Counted from the stretch's first letter, positions 44,620 to 57,168 are shown. The stretch: 64,000 nt of DNA from Sequoia sempervirens (GCA_007258455.2 VDFB02254909.1:21018-85017), one strand, 5' to 3'. The notes: generated from the sequence alone by a model not told the origin. Translations and numbers: made by a program.

Positions 44620-47095
44620 AAGTCCAATCCATGTTGTAAATAGAAATGCTTAGAGATCTCATTCACTTTCCCAGGCCTATTGTCACATGTTTACTAGACC
44701 AAGAGAAGCACTGTGAAACTCCAAGTTCTCTTTTGAAACAACTTTAGTAAATGCATCTGCATGATTTGGAATGGTATGAATCTTCTTCAACTTTATCTTA
44801 CCTTGTTCAAGTACACTTCAAATAAAGTGATATTGAATATCTATGTGCTTCATTAATGAATGAAAAGCTACATTTTTTTTAAAAAGTATTACACTTTTGT
44901 TTTCATTATACTATATGAAGTCCATTGTTTGCTACCCAATTTAGATAATATCTGTTATAGCCACAACATCTCCTTAGCTCCTTTTGTGATTGCAATATAC
45001 TCTGCTTCAATAGTGGAAAGAACCACCACCTTCTACAACCTAGAAATCCAAATAAATGTTGCTCCTACAAATGTAAAAATATACCTTGTTGTAGATCATC
45101 TTTGATCTAAGTCACCAGCCAAGTCCGAGTCAACATATCCTTGTAATTGTGCATTTTCTCCTTTGAACCTGAATACATGGTTTGATGCATCCTTCAGATA
45201 TTTGAAAATCCTTTTTACTACCTACTAATAATTTTTTCTTGAATTGATCATATACCTATTGACCACTCCCACTACTTGGGCAATGTTTGGTCTTGTGTAG
45301 AGCATTGCATACATAAGGCTCTTCATTGCAAAGGAGTAAGGAAACTCTTTCAATGATTTTTTTCTTCAATTGTAATAGGTCACATCTGAGAAGATAATTT
45401 TAAATAATCTACTATAGGGTGATCCCACAATACTGGTTTACAATTTTTGGCCAAACTAGACACTGAACTGATTTTTTCTAACTAAATCTTCACTTTCGGG
45501 CACCTATAGCGACTAAACCGTGAGGAATTTGAAGATGATGCAAACTAGTGATTTGTGGAATTTTGTATGTAGATTCTAAATATATTTTTTTCAAAATTTT
45601 TGGAATCAGATTGCACTTTTTTCCATCTCCTTTGAAAACTAGTTTTTTTCAATAAACACCATTTTTAAGGAGTGACGCTCACTGTATAACACAACTTTTT
45701 TTTCCATGTGAAGGATAAAATTCTAATTTTTTTGAATTTATATTTTTAACTACAATATCTAGTGCTTCCAATTGGTTTCATAGTGTTTTATTGAATAGTT
45801 TTTTCTTTATCAAGTTTCGAAGTCAAACCAATTACAATTCAGACATAGGTGGACCATATAACACAACTATTTTTGTATGTATCGAAATTTTTTATTTTTT
45901 ATTTTATTGGATCAAGGACTTCAATTTCTGGTGCACTCATATTTTTCAAATTTTTTTTTTGATAATCTTCTATTTTTCCACATGTGCAGAATAGAGAGAT
46001 TGATTTTCGGTGAAAACCCTACATTCACAAGAAATAAAAAATATATATAATAATAAAATTAAATTTATTTAAAATTATACTTTTTGTGAAGCTTATAATA
46101 AGGACTACATATTTACAAAAAAAAAAATTAAATGAATTCATTTGACCCCCCAAAAGGTAAATCAAAAGTGGTTTTTTATCAGCATTTTGATAGGTGTAAA
46201 GGAGACTCTGTTATAGGTATGGTTTATTTAACTAGCGGGGTTTTATCCAAGGGGGTTTGATCTAAAGTAGTTTGATCAAACCCTCTTTAATTGGAATGCT
46301 TTAAATGAAAATTTTTAAGGCTTAAATCATTATATTTTCTAAAAATATGTGATTTCAGCAAAAATCAGAATCTTCCAGAAATTGTAAACCAGCTTTGTGG
46401 GATCACCCTACAGGTGTTCTCATTGCTTTAACATCCTTCATGTTAAACCTATTCAATTACTTTTCAATATATTTCTCTTGTGATAGTTTTAATTCCCTTT
46501 TTGTCTTGTCTTTGATAATGGCCATCCCAAGGATTTACTTTGCAACACACAAATCCTTCATTGAAAATTTCTTAGCCAATTTTTATTTTAACCATGCTAG
46601 TTTCTATCACTGACATATCATCAATGTACAATAACAAGATTACAACTTCACCATTATTTAAATTCTTATAATAAACACAATGGTTAGATTACATTCTAGA
46701 GAAATGTTTCATAGTCGTAAATAAATCTAAATTTAAATACCATTGCCTTGGAGATTTTTTCAACCCATACAAACTTCAATTGAATCTTCAAACTAGAGCC
46801 TCTTTACCTTTTCCCTAAAATCCTTCTAGTTGCTTCATATACAACTCTTCCCCTAAGTCACCATGTAGAAAATTTGTCTTGCCATCAAGCTATTCCAATT
46901 CTTGATCATGAACAACTACTAAACCCAATACTACACTAATAGAGGTCATTTTTACAACTTGTGAAAAATATCCGTGAAATCAATGCCCTTTTATTGAGCA
47001 TAAGCTTTGACCACCAATCTAGCCTTGTATCTCTTTTTTGCACCTTCTTCTATAAACCTATATAACCATTTGTTTTGCAATGCTTTCTTGTTGGG
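44620..47095 (-). pseudogene. copia RT and RNase H pseudogene (minus strand, interrupted)
   Basis: RNase H near 45110-44880 gives LAGDLDQR, FVGATFIWI and LSTIEAEYIAITKGAK. RT near 45330-45230 gives SLMYAMLYTRPN. The catalytic segment LLLYIDDMSV has YIDD at plus 46617-46628. The N-terminal RT reads QNKWLYRF and YKARLVVKAYAQ near 47070-46990. The part between 45416 and 46409 is foreign (TIR element). Many stops and frameshifts. Confidence 0.85.
45417..46408. mobile_element. ~1-kb non-autonomous TIR element inside copia RT
   Basis: Termini TAGGGTGATCCCACAA and TTGTGGGATCACCCTA are perfect inverted repeats, and similarity continues to CTGGTTTACAAT (about 28 of 30 bases). TA stands at both ends (45415-45416 and 46409-46410), consistent with a TA target duplication. 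It splits the copia frame. It encodes no transposase. An internal block ATATAACACAACT / GTATAACACAACT is repeated at about 45685 and 45857. A Tc1/mariner-like or other MITE-type origin is an inference from the TA alone. Confidence 0.85.
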
Positions 47096-47099
47096 TGGA

Positions 47100-47590
47100 A
47101 GAGAAACTATTGGCATGAAAGAACAACAGTGCAAACATTGCCGAGAAAATCCTACTACATCTTGCCACAAAGAGCTTGCAGAGCTTAAGATTGAAAAGGT
47201 ACCATCTAGACTAGGGGTAGAAGAGATGGGTCACGCCCCATTCTGTAGATATATGTATATAAAAAGATATGAATAACATTATGTAAGGATGATAGATGAA
47301 TGAATGAGGAAACCTATATATGAAATGAATGTAAATAGATATAGGTAGAGGAGTGAACATGTAAAAGGTTATATATAAGGAAAAGAAAGAGATAGGCAGA
47401 GTATAGGGGAAGATATATAAATGTACTCCTTTTACATGATTAATATAATGATTACCATAATTTTATCTATATGATGTTTTCTATCATTGTGTGAATATAT
47501 AGTTAATTAGTGAATCCTTGGTTTGATCAACTGGTGCTGGCTTTATATGACTGTGTCTGAGGTATAAACTACAACACTCAGAAAGTACTT
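47100..47590. other. unidentified segment interrupting the copia RT N-terminus
   Basis: The copia frame is readable up to about 47095 and resumes near 47600 with WMETMRDEM and HTWDLVPI, but the ~490 bases between match neither. The segment is purine-rich on the plus strand (AGATAGGCAGAGTATAGGGG). I saw no inverted repeats or target duplication, so it may be an insertion or heavily rearranged sequence. Confidence 0.4.
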
Positions 47591-47599
47591 GGGTCTCAA

Positions 47600-49400
47600 A
47601 ACTTTGGTCATTGTTTCCCTAGTTTTTCTTGCTAATAGGAACTAAATCCCATGTGTGAATGGCCATCTAAGATCCCATCTCATCTCTCATGGTCTCCATC
47701 CATTGTTTGCTATATTTTTCTACACATTTTTCCTCAAACATAGCAAGTTTAGTTTCATCAGAAAGCAATGTGTTGAAGGAAATATTTGTACCTTTTTAAA
47801 GGCCTGCGATCTTTAGTAGATCTTCTAACCTGAGGAATCAATTCCTATGGAGTACCATCCTCAAAAGTACTAGTGGGATGATCCTTCTCTTTGTTATAAT
47901 GGAAATTCAAAGGCTAAACTTGGACCTGCGGTTGATTTACAATCACCTCTTGTTTGAACACATCACACTCCTTTGCGATGTCTTCTAATGGACAATACTC
48001 CTTGGCTGATATTCCTTGTTGTGAATTTTCAATTACCTTTCCATCGAAGATTACGATCTTTATTTGTGTTGCTTGCTTGGTGACTCAATCCCATAACTTG
48101 TAACCATATTTTTTGTCTCAATATGATATGAAAATACACTTTTTACACTCACGTCAAGCTTTGCACTCTTTTCTTGTGGGATATGAATCAAAGCTTCACA
48201 CCCAAACACTCATAGATGATCATAATAAATATTCTTACCCAATCACTTCTCTTTTGGAACTTCAAAATCTAAATGAGAGGAAGGTCATCTATTGATCAAG
48301 TATACTATTGTATTTATAGCCTCAATCCAAAATCATTCTCATTTCCTTCATTTAAGATCATGCTACAGGCTCTTTATAAAATTGTTTTGTTTAACCTTTT
48401 TGTTGCACCATTGTCTTGTGGTGTGAGAGAAATAATCTTGATTCTGTGAATGCCATTCTTTGCATAACATTGGTCAAGTTATTTTGAATAATACTCATCC
48501 CATCGCTAATTTTCAAACAATTAATCTTATTACCAATTTGTTTTTTTATAAATGCCTTGAAAGTTTTGAACATACCAAAAAAAATTAAACTTTTTTCATC
48601 ATGCATAAACTCAAACCTTTTTATTGCAATCATCCAAAAAACTAACGAAATAAGTGGACCCCCCACAAATAATTGCTCTTGCCAAAATTGTTTTGTTTAA
48701 CCTTTTTGTTTGCACTGTTGTCTTGTGGTGTGAGAGAAACAATCTTGATTCTCTGAATGCCATTCTTTGCATAATATTGGTTGAATTATTTTGAATAATA
48801 CTCACCCCATTGCTAATTTTTAAATAATTAATCTTATTGCCAGTTTGATTTTTTACAAATGCCTTGACAGTTTTGAACATACCAAAAAAATTAAACTTTT
48901 TTCATCACATAAACCCAAACCTTCCTATTGCAATCATCCAAAAAACTAACAAAATAAGTGGACCCACAAATAGATTCTACCTATAAGGGGCCAAAGACAA
49001 CCAAATGCACTAGATCCAATGGTCTTGACTTCTTCTTATGTTCCTTGGTAGAAAATCTTGTCTTCTTCTATTTTCTATATATGCGATTCTTGCATAACTC
49101 GATATTTATTACTTTTAGACCCAGAAGTTTGTTCTTCTTCTCTAAGATTTCAAGACCCTTTTGGCTCATGTGACTAAGCCTTTCATACCAAAGCTCATTT
49201 GTGCTATCTAGGATTTCCATTGTAGCTCGCACTTATGTCTGACTCTCTAGCACATACAATCTACCAAATTTGTATCCTTTAGCAATCACCAATGATCCCT
49301 TATTACCTCGCACACGCTTTCCTCAATTATAACATTCCATCTGAGAGTTCCCAATTGCCTAGTTGTGCCCAAGTTTCTCTTGAGTTGAACATGTCTAACA
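47600..49400 (-). pseudogene. copia integrase pseudogene with internal duplication
   Basis: Minus-strand core fragments: STYFVSFLDDCNKKV, GMFKTFKAF and KNQTGNKINYLK (normally KCLRSDNGGEY) and RLNKTILARA. The catalytic second Asp region reads ISNGVSII, so it is lost. The segment is present twice (see the entry at 48378). The upstream zinc-finger part near 49150-49330 is broken. Confidence 0.75.
48378..48985 (-). repeat. ~307-bp tandem duplication within integrase
   Basis: AAATTGTTTTGTTTAACC starts at 48378 and again at 48685. The units run in parallel to AAGTGGACCC (about 48655 and 48960). They differ by scattered substitutions and small indels, so the duplication is old but younger than the element. 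Confidence 0.9.
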
Positions 49401-49405
49401 TCGTT

Positions 49406-50100
49406 TCACAACCAATTGTTGTCATTTTTCATCGTTAGGAGAACATCTCCATTACAAATGATATAAAAAGGCTCACCATCATTGAGGTAAACCTTGCCAA
49501 AATTATTGGCTTGATAATTTTTGAAATGATCTTTGCATGATGTCACATGAAATGATGCTCTTGAGTCAACTACCCAAACATCTGCAGTGGCATCTCTTGT
49601 AGATATAGTAAGAGAATTCACATCTTCTCCATAAGTTGTATTAGCTTCATTTTCCTTAAACTGGTTCTCAACCTTCTTGTTTAGTGACCAACATTTTTTC
49701 TTCATGTGGCCTTCTTTACCATAATACTAATGATCGCCTTATTTTCTTGTGGATTTTGATCTTTTTCTAGAACTCAATCCTTCCCTCTATTTATCCTTCC
49801 CTCATTCCTATGTTCTCCCTTTTTGCAAGTTACCAAAGCATCTCACAATTAAATATAGAGGCTTTTTCTCCTCATGTCCTTGTCAAGAAGAACCCCAATA
49901 ACATCATCAAATTTTATAACACTTCCCTTCTTAGGAGATCCAAAACTTGAGCTAGATATTGAATTTCTAATATCCATAACAATTGCTTCCCAACTATCAA
50001 GTAATGAACACAACAAGAAGATATCCTTGATCTCATCATCTAGTGTGATGATTATTGAAAGTAATTGATTGATCAAAGTGTTGAACTTGTTCAAGTGATT
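49406..50100 (-). pseudogene. copia gag and protease pseudogene (minus strand)
   Basis: Gag at 50094-49849 has NTLINQLLSIIITLDDEI, LLCSLLDSWEAIVM and a VIGVLLDKDMRRKS end, matching the UBN2-type copia gag. The knuckle is degraded. The protease at 49705-49406 reads VWVVDSRASFHVTS where active enzymes have DSGAS, so the flap Gly is Arg. RT-type stops separate the two parts. Confidence 0.85.
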
Positions 50101-50964
50101 TGTGATGGTACCGCCTTACTGCATTTTTAAATTGTAGAATTTCTTCATCAAATTTTTTTGTACTAGTCTCCATTAAACATTGCAGTTGGATTTTTTGATT
50201 TCCCTTCCAACATGATTGAAAGTTCCTTTTGAATTAAAAGAGCTTTGAGCTACAACTACATTCCAAATTTATGTCCCAGAATTTCTTGATTCTTCATTTG
50301 TCTGTCATATGCATTTATCCTTATATGCAAGCAAATTTCTCAATTCTCTTGAGCTCTGATCTTGGATGTTTAAAAATAAGATAGATAAATGAATGCCTAA
50401 AACTTACAATAATATAAAAAAAGAAAAAAATAACACACGAAGACATAAGAAATTAACATGGCTCACTAAAATTACTGCATCCACACGAGAAAGTGGGTTT
50501 CTCCTTTTGTTGATTAATTACAGCAATACTAAGCTGTACAAAACAATCTAGTATCTCTAAGAGATACTAATTCATACATATCTAGACTAAGCACACATCA
50601 CCCATTTATGAGACATGAATAAATACAAAGAGTGCAAAAACCTTCCCTCCTCACATCCAAGGGAGATGAAACACTGAAAAATGAAGCATCAAACTTCACA
50701 ATTGAAGAATTGTTTGTGGTGGTATGTTTTTGTGTCAATTGTCTAGGTTGGAAATAATTCTTAGAAAAATGATGACAAATGTCATGAACCATGGATAGTG
50801 ATGTTTGTAGAATGAATTATATTTGTAACTATGATTCAAAATGCATGTGAAAGATCCAATGAAAATAAATATATATAATGGGGATTTTGTGAAGACATTA
50901 ATGAGTCACTAAGAGGGAGGGAAGAAAATAAAAATAGAAAAGAATAAGGCACAATGGGGACATT

Positions 50965-52640
50965 GTGAAGAATATAATTATGGAAATAAATAACCTAGAA
51001 TACATATCTAAACAATATAATACTCTAGGTCCTAAGCTTTCCTTTTCTTTCCACTCAACAATAAGAAATGTGATAAAGAAAGGTCTAAATTGGAGGGTGG
51101 GTAATGGTAATAAGGCTAATTTTTGGAGTGATATGTTGAAAGAAGGTCCTCCGCTTTCCTCATTTCAAATCTTCTCTCAATTAAAGTAGATCCTTATAAG
51201 ATTAAATGGAGAAAATTTATATGGGTATATCCATTGGAGTGGGGTAAAGCTTGAATGGAAATATTTTTGCAGACAAATGAGTGAAAGGCAAGTTGCAATA
51301 CAAGGGATGATTAATCAATTGGAGCAAAATTTATGGGATTGCCATTTCTACTGTTTTAATAGAGAAGATGAATATATTTGGACACCAAATCCTTCAGGAT
51401 ATTTCTCGGTGGGAATTGCTTATAGCCTAATTGCTTATGATAATGGGGGATCCTTTTTTTATTGGGGTAATTAATCAATTGGAGCAGAAGATGAATATAT
51501 TGGGACACCAAATCCTTCAGGAGATTTCTCACTGGGAATTGCTTATAGCCTAATTGCTTATGATAATGGGGGATCTTTTTTATTGGGGTAAAATCTAGAA
51601 TAAAAGGTTGATCCCTAAGATAAATTGTTTTCAATGGGAAACCCTCCATAACAAAATATTCACTAAATTGACAACCTTAATGTGTGAGGATTTCAATTTT
51701 TTTTAAATGTATTTTATGTTATGTTGATTATGAAATGGTGGACCATATTTTCCCTCATTGTAGGTTTGCTAGTGAGGTTCAAAGGAGGTTCTAAAAATTA
51801 TTAAGTTATTAACTGGATCTTCCATTTTTGTCTTAATTAATTTGTTAGTTGTTGGAATCAAAGTAACCCCTATTTACACCCTGTGATAAAAGAGATATGG
51901 AATCATACCCCTCTTCATGTGGCATGGGGTCTCTGTAAGGAGAGAAACCATTAGATTTTTAGAGACCAAAGGCAGAACAACATATTTGTTTTTGATAATT
52001 TAAAATGGAGTTCAAAAGACTGTAGACGTCCTTAAGTTTAGAAATGCTAGAAAAATGCTTTCTTATCTTGAAATCAGAGTTAAGAAAAGTTGGGAGACTT
52101 GTCAAGACCTCACTAAGGTGAATTAGGAAAAGGTCCTATTGAAGAAAAGTGTTATATGGCTACCCCGTTAGAATGGTTGGATCAAACTTAATTTGTATGG
52201 TTGTTCTAAAGGGAACCCTGGTAATGTTTTTATTGGGGGGTTATAAGAGATTAAAAAGGTTGGTTGATAGAGGGGTATGGTAAGAATATTCGATGAAAAT
52301 CCAATAATGAGGTTGAAGAACATGCTGTGAGGTGGGTGTTAAAAGAGTTAAGATACCGAGATATCAGAAGTTTTAAATTGGAGACTCCAAAACCATAATT
52401 GAATATTTAGAGAATAATAAATCTTCCCCTTGAAGGATTAGAAATGTCATTGAAGAATGCAGATGTATATCTTACACAATTTCTATCAAACTAATGTAAG
52501 ACACTTATAGAGAAGGAAATAGTGTTGTTGATGTTGTTACTAATCTAGGATTGAATTTATAGGACTTGAAATATTGGAAGTATGACTTCGACCTCCCGCA
52601 TAAAGCTAAGGAGATCCCATCAAAGGAATGACAAATTTCT
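50965..52640 (+). pseudogene. plant LINE (L1-type) 3' ORF2 remnant: zf-RVT and RNase H
   Basis: Begins in the connection domain: IRNVIKKGLNWRVGNGNK, NFWSDML. The zf-RVT follows with EYIWTPNPSGYFSVGIAYSL, LIPKINCFQWETLHNK, and a CRFAS block near 51760. An RNase H domain at about 52170-52560 reads GWIKLNLYGCSKGNPGN, where active forms have NFDG, so the first catalytic Asp is Tyr, and ends YREGNSV with DLPHKAKEIPS. Upstream endonuclease and RT are absent: the LINE is 5'-truncated, as is typical. Many stops. Confidence 0.8.
51305..51592 (+). repeat. tandem duplication in LINE zf-RVT
   Basis: The segment TTAATCAATTGGAGCA to TTTATTGGGGTAA at about 51310-51472 is repeated at 51468-51592. The second copy lacks an internal stretch of about 36-50 bases. 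The rest is nearly identical. Confidence 0.85.
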
Positions 52641-53619
52641 AATGACCAATTGAAGGATGTATATTTGTTGGCCTTAATATTTTTATTTTTTAAAGGTGAT
52701 TCATAGAGGGGAAATATTGATGATATGTATAATCTTAATTTTGAGAATCTCTTTTTGGGGTTGAAAGGCGATGCCACCTTTCTGCATAATGAGAGGAAGA
52801 AAAGTACTAAGTTGGAAGTTTATAAGATTGGGAAAACCCTTTGCTGCCCCTCGTGGGATAATAGGAATAATGAAAGTGATGTTAAGGATTTAATTACTAA
52901 AATGGATGAGAGTCATATCACAAGAGGTGAAATTATAGATAACATGAAGATTATTAGGAAAGAGGCGAGAACAACAACATAATTATGGTTTTAATCTACT
53001 TGCTTTTGTGAGGTGTCCATTTATGAAAGGACTTATGGCCTCACTCGTATGATTAGGACAAAAAGAGGTGAGGAGTATTACTTTAAAAGCTGGCAAGATC
53101 TTTACATGGCACTTTGTGGCTTTAGCTATATAAAGTCGTATATTTCTTTGTAGGTCTTGTGCTTATCATTGTGGGGAATTGAGGATGGGAGGGTAGAGAC
53201 TCATATTTGAGCTGATATCTCGTGCTTCTTTAAAATAGAATGTGGGTTGTTGGGATATCTTCGAGGAGGTTTCACCCCTTTTTTCATGCCATAATTGGGT
53301 TCAACAACTCTTTGACTTCATAATTTGTTAATTCATGGAAGAAAGGTGTGGTGATTGTTGGAGGGGTGAGGAGCTCATTGTGAGGGTAACGAGTTAGAAT
53401 TATGGCGGGACAAAGGGTATGAGGAGAAGCAAAACCAAATACTAGAACTATATCAGTAACTTCCTCAAAAAATAAGAAAAGGTGAAAAGGCAATAGAATA
53501 GTTATAGTTGGGAGGATTTGTTGGTGCCTTGGTCCAAGGTGAGTCTCCATATTATGAAATACTTTAATTTAGAGGGTAGGTTTAGAATAATTAATGTATA
53601 TCACTTCTTTGTATTGGAC
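52641..53619. other. no gene recognised, weak open frame
   Basis: An 85-codon open frame at 52725-52982 (MYNLNFENLF) has ordinary composition but no family match that I know. It follows the LINE end. Plus-strand codons continue with stops to about 53560. It may be 3' LINE sequence or a second decayed element. Confidence 0.3.
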
Positions 53620-54352
53620 TGTTAGGAAACAATGCATCAATACCTAGTTCATTTAATCCATTTCTACATAACCCCATGAGAGAAAAACATGGATGCAAGC
53701 TTACAGAATAACCAAATTCATATATTAAATAGACAAGGCACAAGATAACCTAAGATATACCTTGGAAAAAATTTCAAGAGGGAAAAACTCAATCTCTAAA
53801 GGAATTCATACTCCATCTTATTATTCAACAATAAATAATACATTCACTTACTGAGTTACAATTAATACTTTTGAAACATCAAGCCTCTCCAATGCATCCT
53901 CCATGTGTCCAAGTATGAATCCACACAACCCATGCCATTCTTCACATATGCACTCACAAGAGAAACTCAATACTATGACAACCTACTCACCCAACCAACC
54001 TTAACCACTAAACAATCGCTTTCTTATATAGACTCAAGCTCACACAAATATAACCAAGTGGTAATATAAAACCATGTGCCACAAAACTATGTGAAGACAA
54101 AACCATTGCTCCTCATTTAATATTGGGTATTAAGTTTTGCACAATATTATTTATACTTTCCTTAAATAATTATCCTATATGTCCCACAAATAAAATAATT
54201 AGCCCAATGTTATAATATAACATTACAAGTGGTCCTAAATGATTACCTAGTGTGGCCAAACACATCTCTTAGATGCACCACAATTAAATAATTACTTAAT
54301 TACATTATAATAAATCCATTTATGCAATGATGCACAATATTGAATCCTAACA
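53620..54352. repeat. LTR-like unit with TGTTAGGA/TCCTAACA ends
   Basis: 733 bp, starts TGTTAGGAAAC and ends TGAATCCTAACA, an 8-base terminal inverted repeat with TG and CA ends, as in LTRs. Flanking 5-mers do not match (TGGAC, TTTGT), and no primer site follows, so it may be a solo LTR with decayed target duplication or a truncated element. A TTGGAAAAA and GGGAAAAACTC pair is seen at 53765-53790. Confidence 0.55.
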
Positions 54353-56140
54353 TTTGTCATGGTAATGCTATTTTTCTACCATTTTATTTATTGTTTTATA
54401 GGAAAATGTATCCAAGATGGTGCTTATCCCTCTCTTCATCAAGATCTAATCCATACTTTGTATAAGTTTAGTCTAAATCTTACTCTCCAATTCAAATGTG
54501 AAAATAAACTAATAGAGAATAAGCCTTTCTAAGACCACCCCAAAGGATTCTATTAAGTCTTTGAAAAGAATTAGTAGTCCACTAGTAAGGTTTAAAATGT
54601 TGAAAGCCCTAGCCCTGCAAAAAAGTTGAAAACCCCTGCCCATGAAAACACTACCTTCAAAAACCATGGCTAGGAGGGAAGTGCAACAAGAAAATAGTCT
54701 CTTTGGATATTCAAAATATGATGGAAAAAAGTTGGTCTCCTTCCCCCATTCCCAAAAGAAAAGCTTGTCAAGAGAAGCACACGCCTCATAAAAGACTCAA
54801 CTTGACCTCCTTAGGGCATAAGATGCATATAAATCCTCAAGGAAAAAAGTTTCCAGTAAGGAGGATGCTATGGCCGAGAGGGAAATCACCATGATATCTT
54901 CAACGAGGGAGAAATCTAGCTGGGGGTAGAACAATTTGAGAACAAAGAAAAAGATAAGGCCAAGGGGCGAAGGTCTGCTAGAATTGCAAAGGGTTGTGCA
55001 AAAATCACAATAATCTTATTCCTAAAAATGGGGAAAATGTGGAGATGGAAAATGTTGAGGAGAATAATGATGATGAGGAGGACTATCAACCTCCTTTAAA
55101 TGAAGAGCTTGAAATTGAGGATATGAGTGACCTTCCTCAAAAGGATGATGAGGAAGAAGAGAAGGATGACAATGAGGAACAAGAAGAAGAGGAAGCCTTT
55201 GTGGCTAACTCTCCCAATAATGAGATGACTGACTATGTGGCCAGTGCTGAGGAGGGTGTGATTGGGGAAGATATTTATGAAAATACTGAAGATAAGGAGA
55301 GCTTGAGAGATGATTGGGGAGAAAATTAAGAGAAATTTGTTTACATGGTCCAATGGGAATCTCTTTTGGATTATGTCAGTGGTGACCTTGCTGAACTCAA
55401 GAAAGGGTGGAAGATATGGAGAGGATAATGCAACAGTAGGACAGTTGTAATAACAGCAAGGAAACAAATTCACAGAATTCTCAACTAATACCAAATTAGA
55501 GTGCAAAAGATGGAAAAAGCTTTGGAGAATTTGGTGAATATTACAGATGGTATCATGAAAAAGGCTATAGTTGGTGTGGTTACTTGTCAGTCAAGGATTA
55601 AAAATCAGAAAAAGAAGAAAGGTATTGAGGAGGATCAATGGGAATCTATCAAAAAATAGAAACAATCCAAGCATTCTCTAGAGATAGCTTGTTAGGAGGA
55701 GTCCATGGACTCCTTTAAAAAAAAGGGAATTGTATCTTTTAGTCTGGTTTCTCTATGTTTATTTTTTTGCGTTGTTTCTAAACTGTTAGCTGGTTTGGTA
55801 CTTGCCTAGGTGCCAGCTATTGTTTTTTCTTCTCAATTCTGCTATGTTTGCTGGTTGTAAATGGGTTCAAGACCCTTTCTTTCTTATCTTATAAAAAACA
55901 ATATAACATTCTATTCTAATAATAAATGACCTACAAGACATATCGACAATTAATGATATTCCATCTTGATTCCAAAAAAATAATCATTACAAAAGATCTC
56001 ATAAAAATATAATGATAATAATGTCATTTAAATGTGTATACACTAATTATTTTAAGAGTCATTTAAAACAAAATTAATGATGGGCCTATACTTTGACTTT
56101 TTCTTTTTTCATCAATCAAAATGAGAGCAATATATAGTAT
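54353..56140 (+). other. decayed element of LINE-like 3' structure, acidic frame, unassigned
   Basis: An acidic frame at 54994-55329 (rich in EEENDD runs, MCKNHNNLIP start) and several broken lysine/serine-rich frames lie here. The end, GCTGGTTGTAAATGGGTTCA followed by CCCTTTCTTTCTTATCTTAT and AAAAAACA at about 55845-55900, resembles the 3' end of plant LINEs. I therefore suspect a LINE with internal deletion, but no RT is present. Confidence 0.35.
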
Positions 56141-56412
56141 TTATATATTAAAAGTTAATTACATCAGCACCCAATGACAGGGTGAAAGTATCGAAAAGGT
56201 CAATTAAAATATCATAACCAAGCCAGAGCAGAAATACAAGAAGATGACTCGTAGAGCTAGCCTTCATCTCTTCCACTAGAACTAGCTCCATCATGCATGA
56301 CAGACATAGACGAGAGTAGGAGATGCAGGTGTTCGTCAATGTGTTTGATTAGAACATGGAGTGAATTGAACAGAATAAAAGATTGATTGAAAAAGATATC
56401 TCCCAAATCCCT

Positions 56413-56655
56413 TTATAAACTATCTAACCTGAACAGAGTATCAAGCGGAGTGTCATTGCTAAGCCCAGATCGCACTATGGAAAGGGCAGATGCCAAAACA
56501 GATGCAGCAGCCAAGCTTTCTTTAGGAAAAATGTCTCCCACCGCACACGAACCAGAATCCAATTTATACCTTTCTAAGGCAGAATCCAGTGCCGAGACTG
56601 AAAATAGGAAAGGCTGGATGTAGTTGTCAGAAGCTTGAATTAACTTTATCAACAT
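56413..56655 (-). other. exon-like open segment, possible captured or relic host exon
   Basis: The minus strand is open for 80 codons and reads like a folded protein: ASDNYIQPFLFSVSALDSAL, then SGSCAVGDIFPKESLAAAS and VLASALSIVRSG. It is less AT-rich than the surroundings. A TTAATTCAAG acceptor-like site at about 56645-56636 and a CAG-GTTAGAT donor-like site near 56433 bound about 204 bases. I do not recognise the family. The plus strand of the same segment is also open, so chance is possible. No neighbouring exon was found. Confidence 0.35.
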
Positions 56656-56910
56656 TTGGTTTTTCCAAATTTCATTCTCTGAATTGGTCTACTTTTTATT
56701 TTCCTTCCCTCTCATGAGTGGGTTCTTGTGGTTGCCTTTTGCATGGAACCTCATTAATGTTTAGTAGTGCATTGAAACTATATAATGTTGTATTCAATTT
56801 TTATATGGTTCATTCTTAACTCTTTATTAAAACAAATTTGTAACTAATTTTCTTCATAAAAATTACATGCAATAAAATTCAATAGAAAAATAATTATTCC
56901 ACTTCGTAAT

Positions 56911-57168
56911 TATTAAAGTAATTTTTTATCTTTTAATGGTCAATGTGTTTTATGATAGACTTTAGGTTTCCTATGAGTTGTCATCCTTATCCTCTCTGGA
57001 TAAGATTTACCTATGTGTCATCCTTATCCTTTGTGGATAAGATATTTGTTATCCTTATCCTATATGGATAAGATATTTATAATCCTATATAAGGATGCTT
57101 TTGCTCCTTATTCCTTAACAAATTATTATGCAATCTTGGTTAATTTTCTGTGTGTTGTTTTTGTAATA
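56911..57168 (+). repeat. 5' LTR of the gag-only element
   Basis: 258 bp. Three palindromes CTTATCC-5 nt-GGATAAG at 56986-57004, 57023-57041 and 57054-57072, directly upstream of a TATA box in ATCCTATATAAGGAT (57082-57096). GGATAAG contains the plant I-box core GATAAG. Confidence 0.85.

Larger units (their letters stand above)
44266..50700 (-). mobile_element. minus-strand Ty1/copia element with nested TIR element
   Basis: LTRs at 44266-44599 and 50367-50700 are both 334 bp (plus-strand start TGTTAAAAAATAAG / TGTTTAAAAATAAG). On the minus strand a primer site with ATCAGAGCTC lies directly inside the upper LTR (plus 50351-50363). Gag to RNase H are in copia order on the minus strand. No matching target duplication was found (GTTAT versus ATTGA), so the outer ends may be off by a few bases or have decayed. 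The element is interrupted by a ~1-kb TIR element, by about 490 bp of unknown sequence, and by an integrase duplication. Confidence 0.85.

Noticed and set aside
44266..50700. Target duplication of the 44-50 kb copia element
   Set aside because: GTTAT and ATTGA do not match, and shifting the ends by a few bases did not give a convincing pair.
53620..54352. Complete solo LTR with target duplication
   Set aside because: The LTR-like ends are clear, but flanking 5-mers differ, so the solo LTR status was kept only as a possibility.
54994..55329. Acidic protein of 111 codons as a real gene
   Set aside because: Low-complexity Glu/Asp/Asn runs arise easily from GAA/GAT repeats, and no domain or promoter is seen. 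Kept only as part of an unassigned decayed element.
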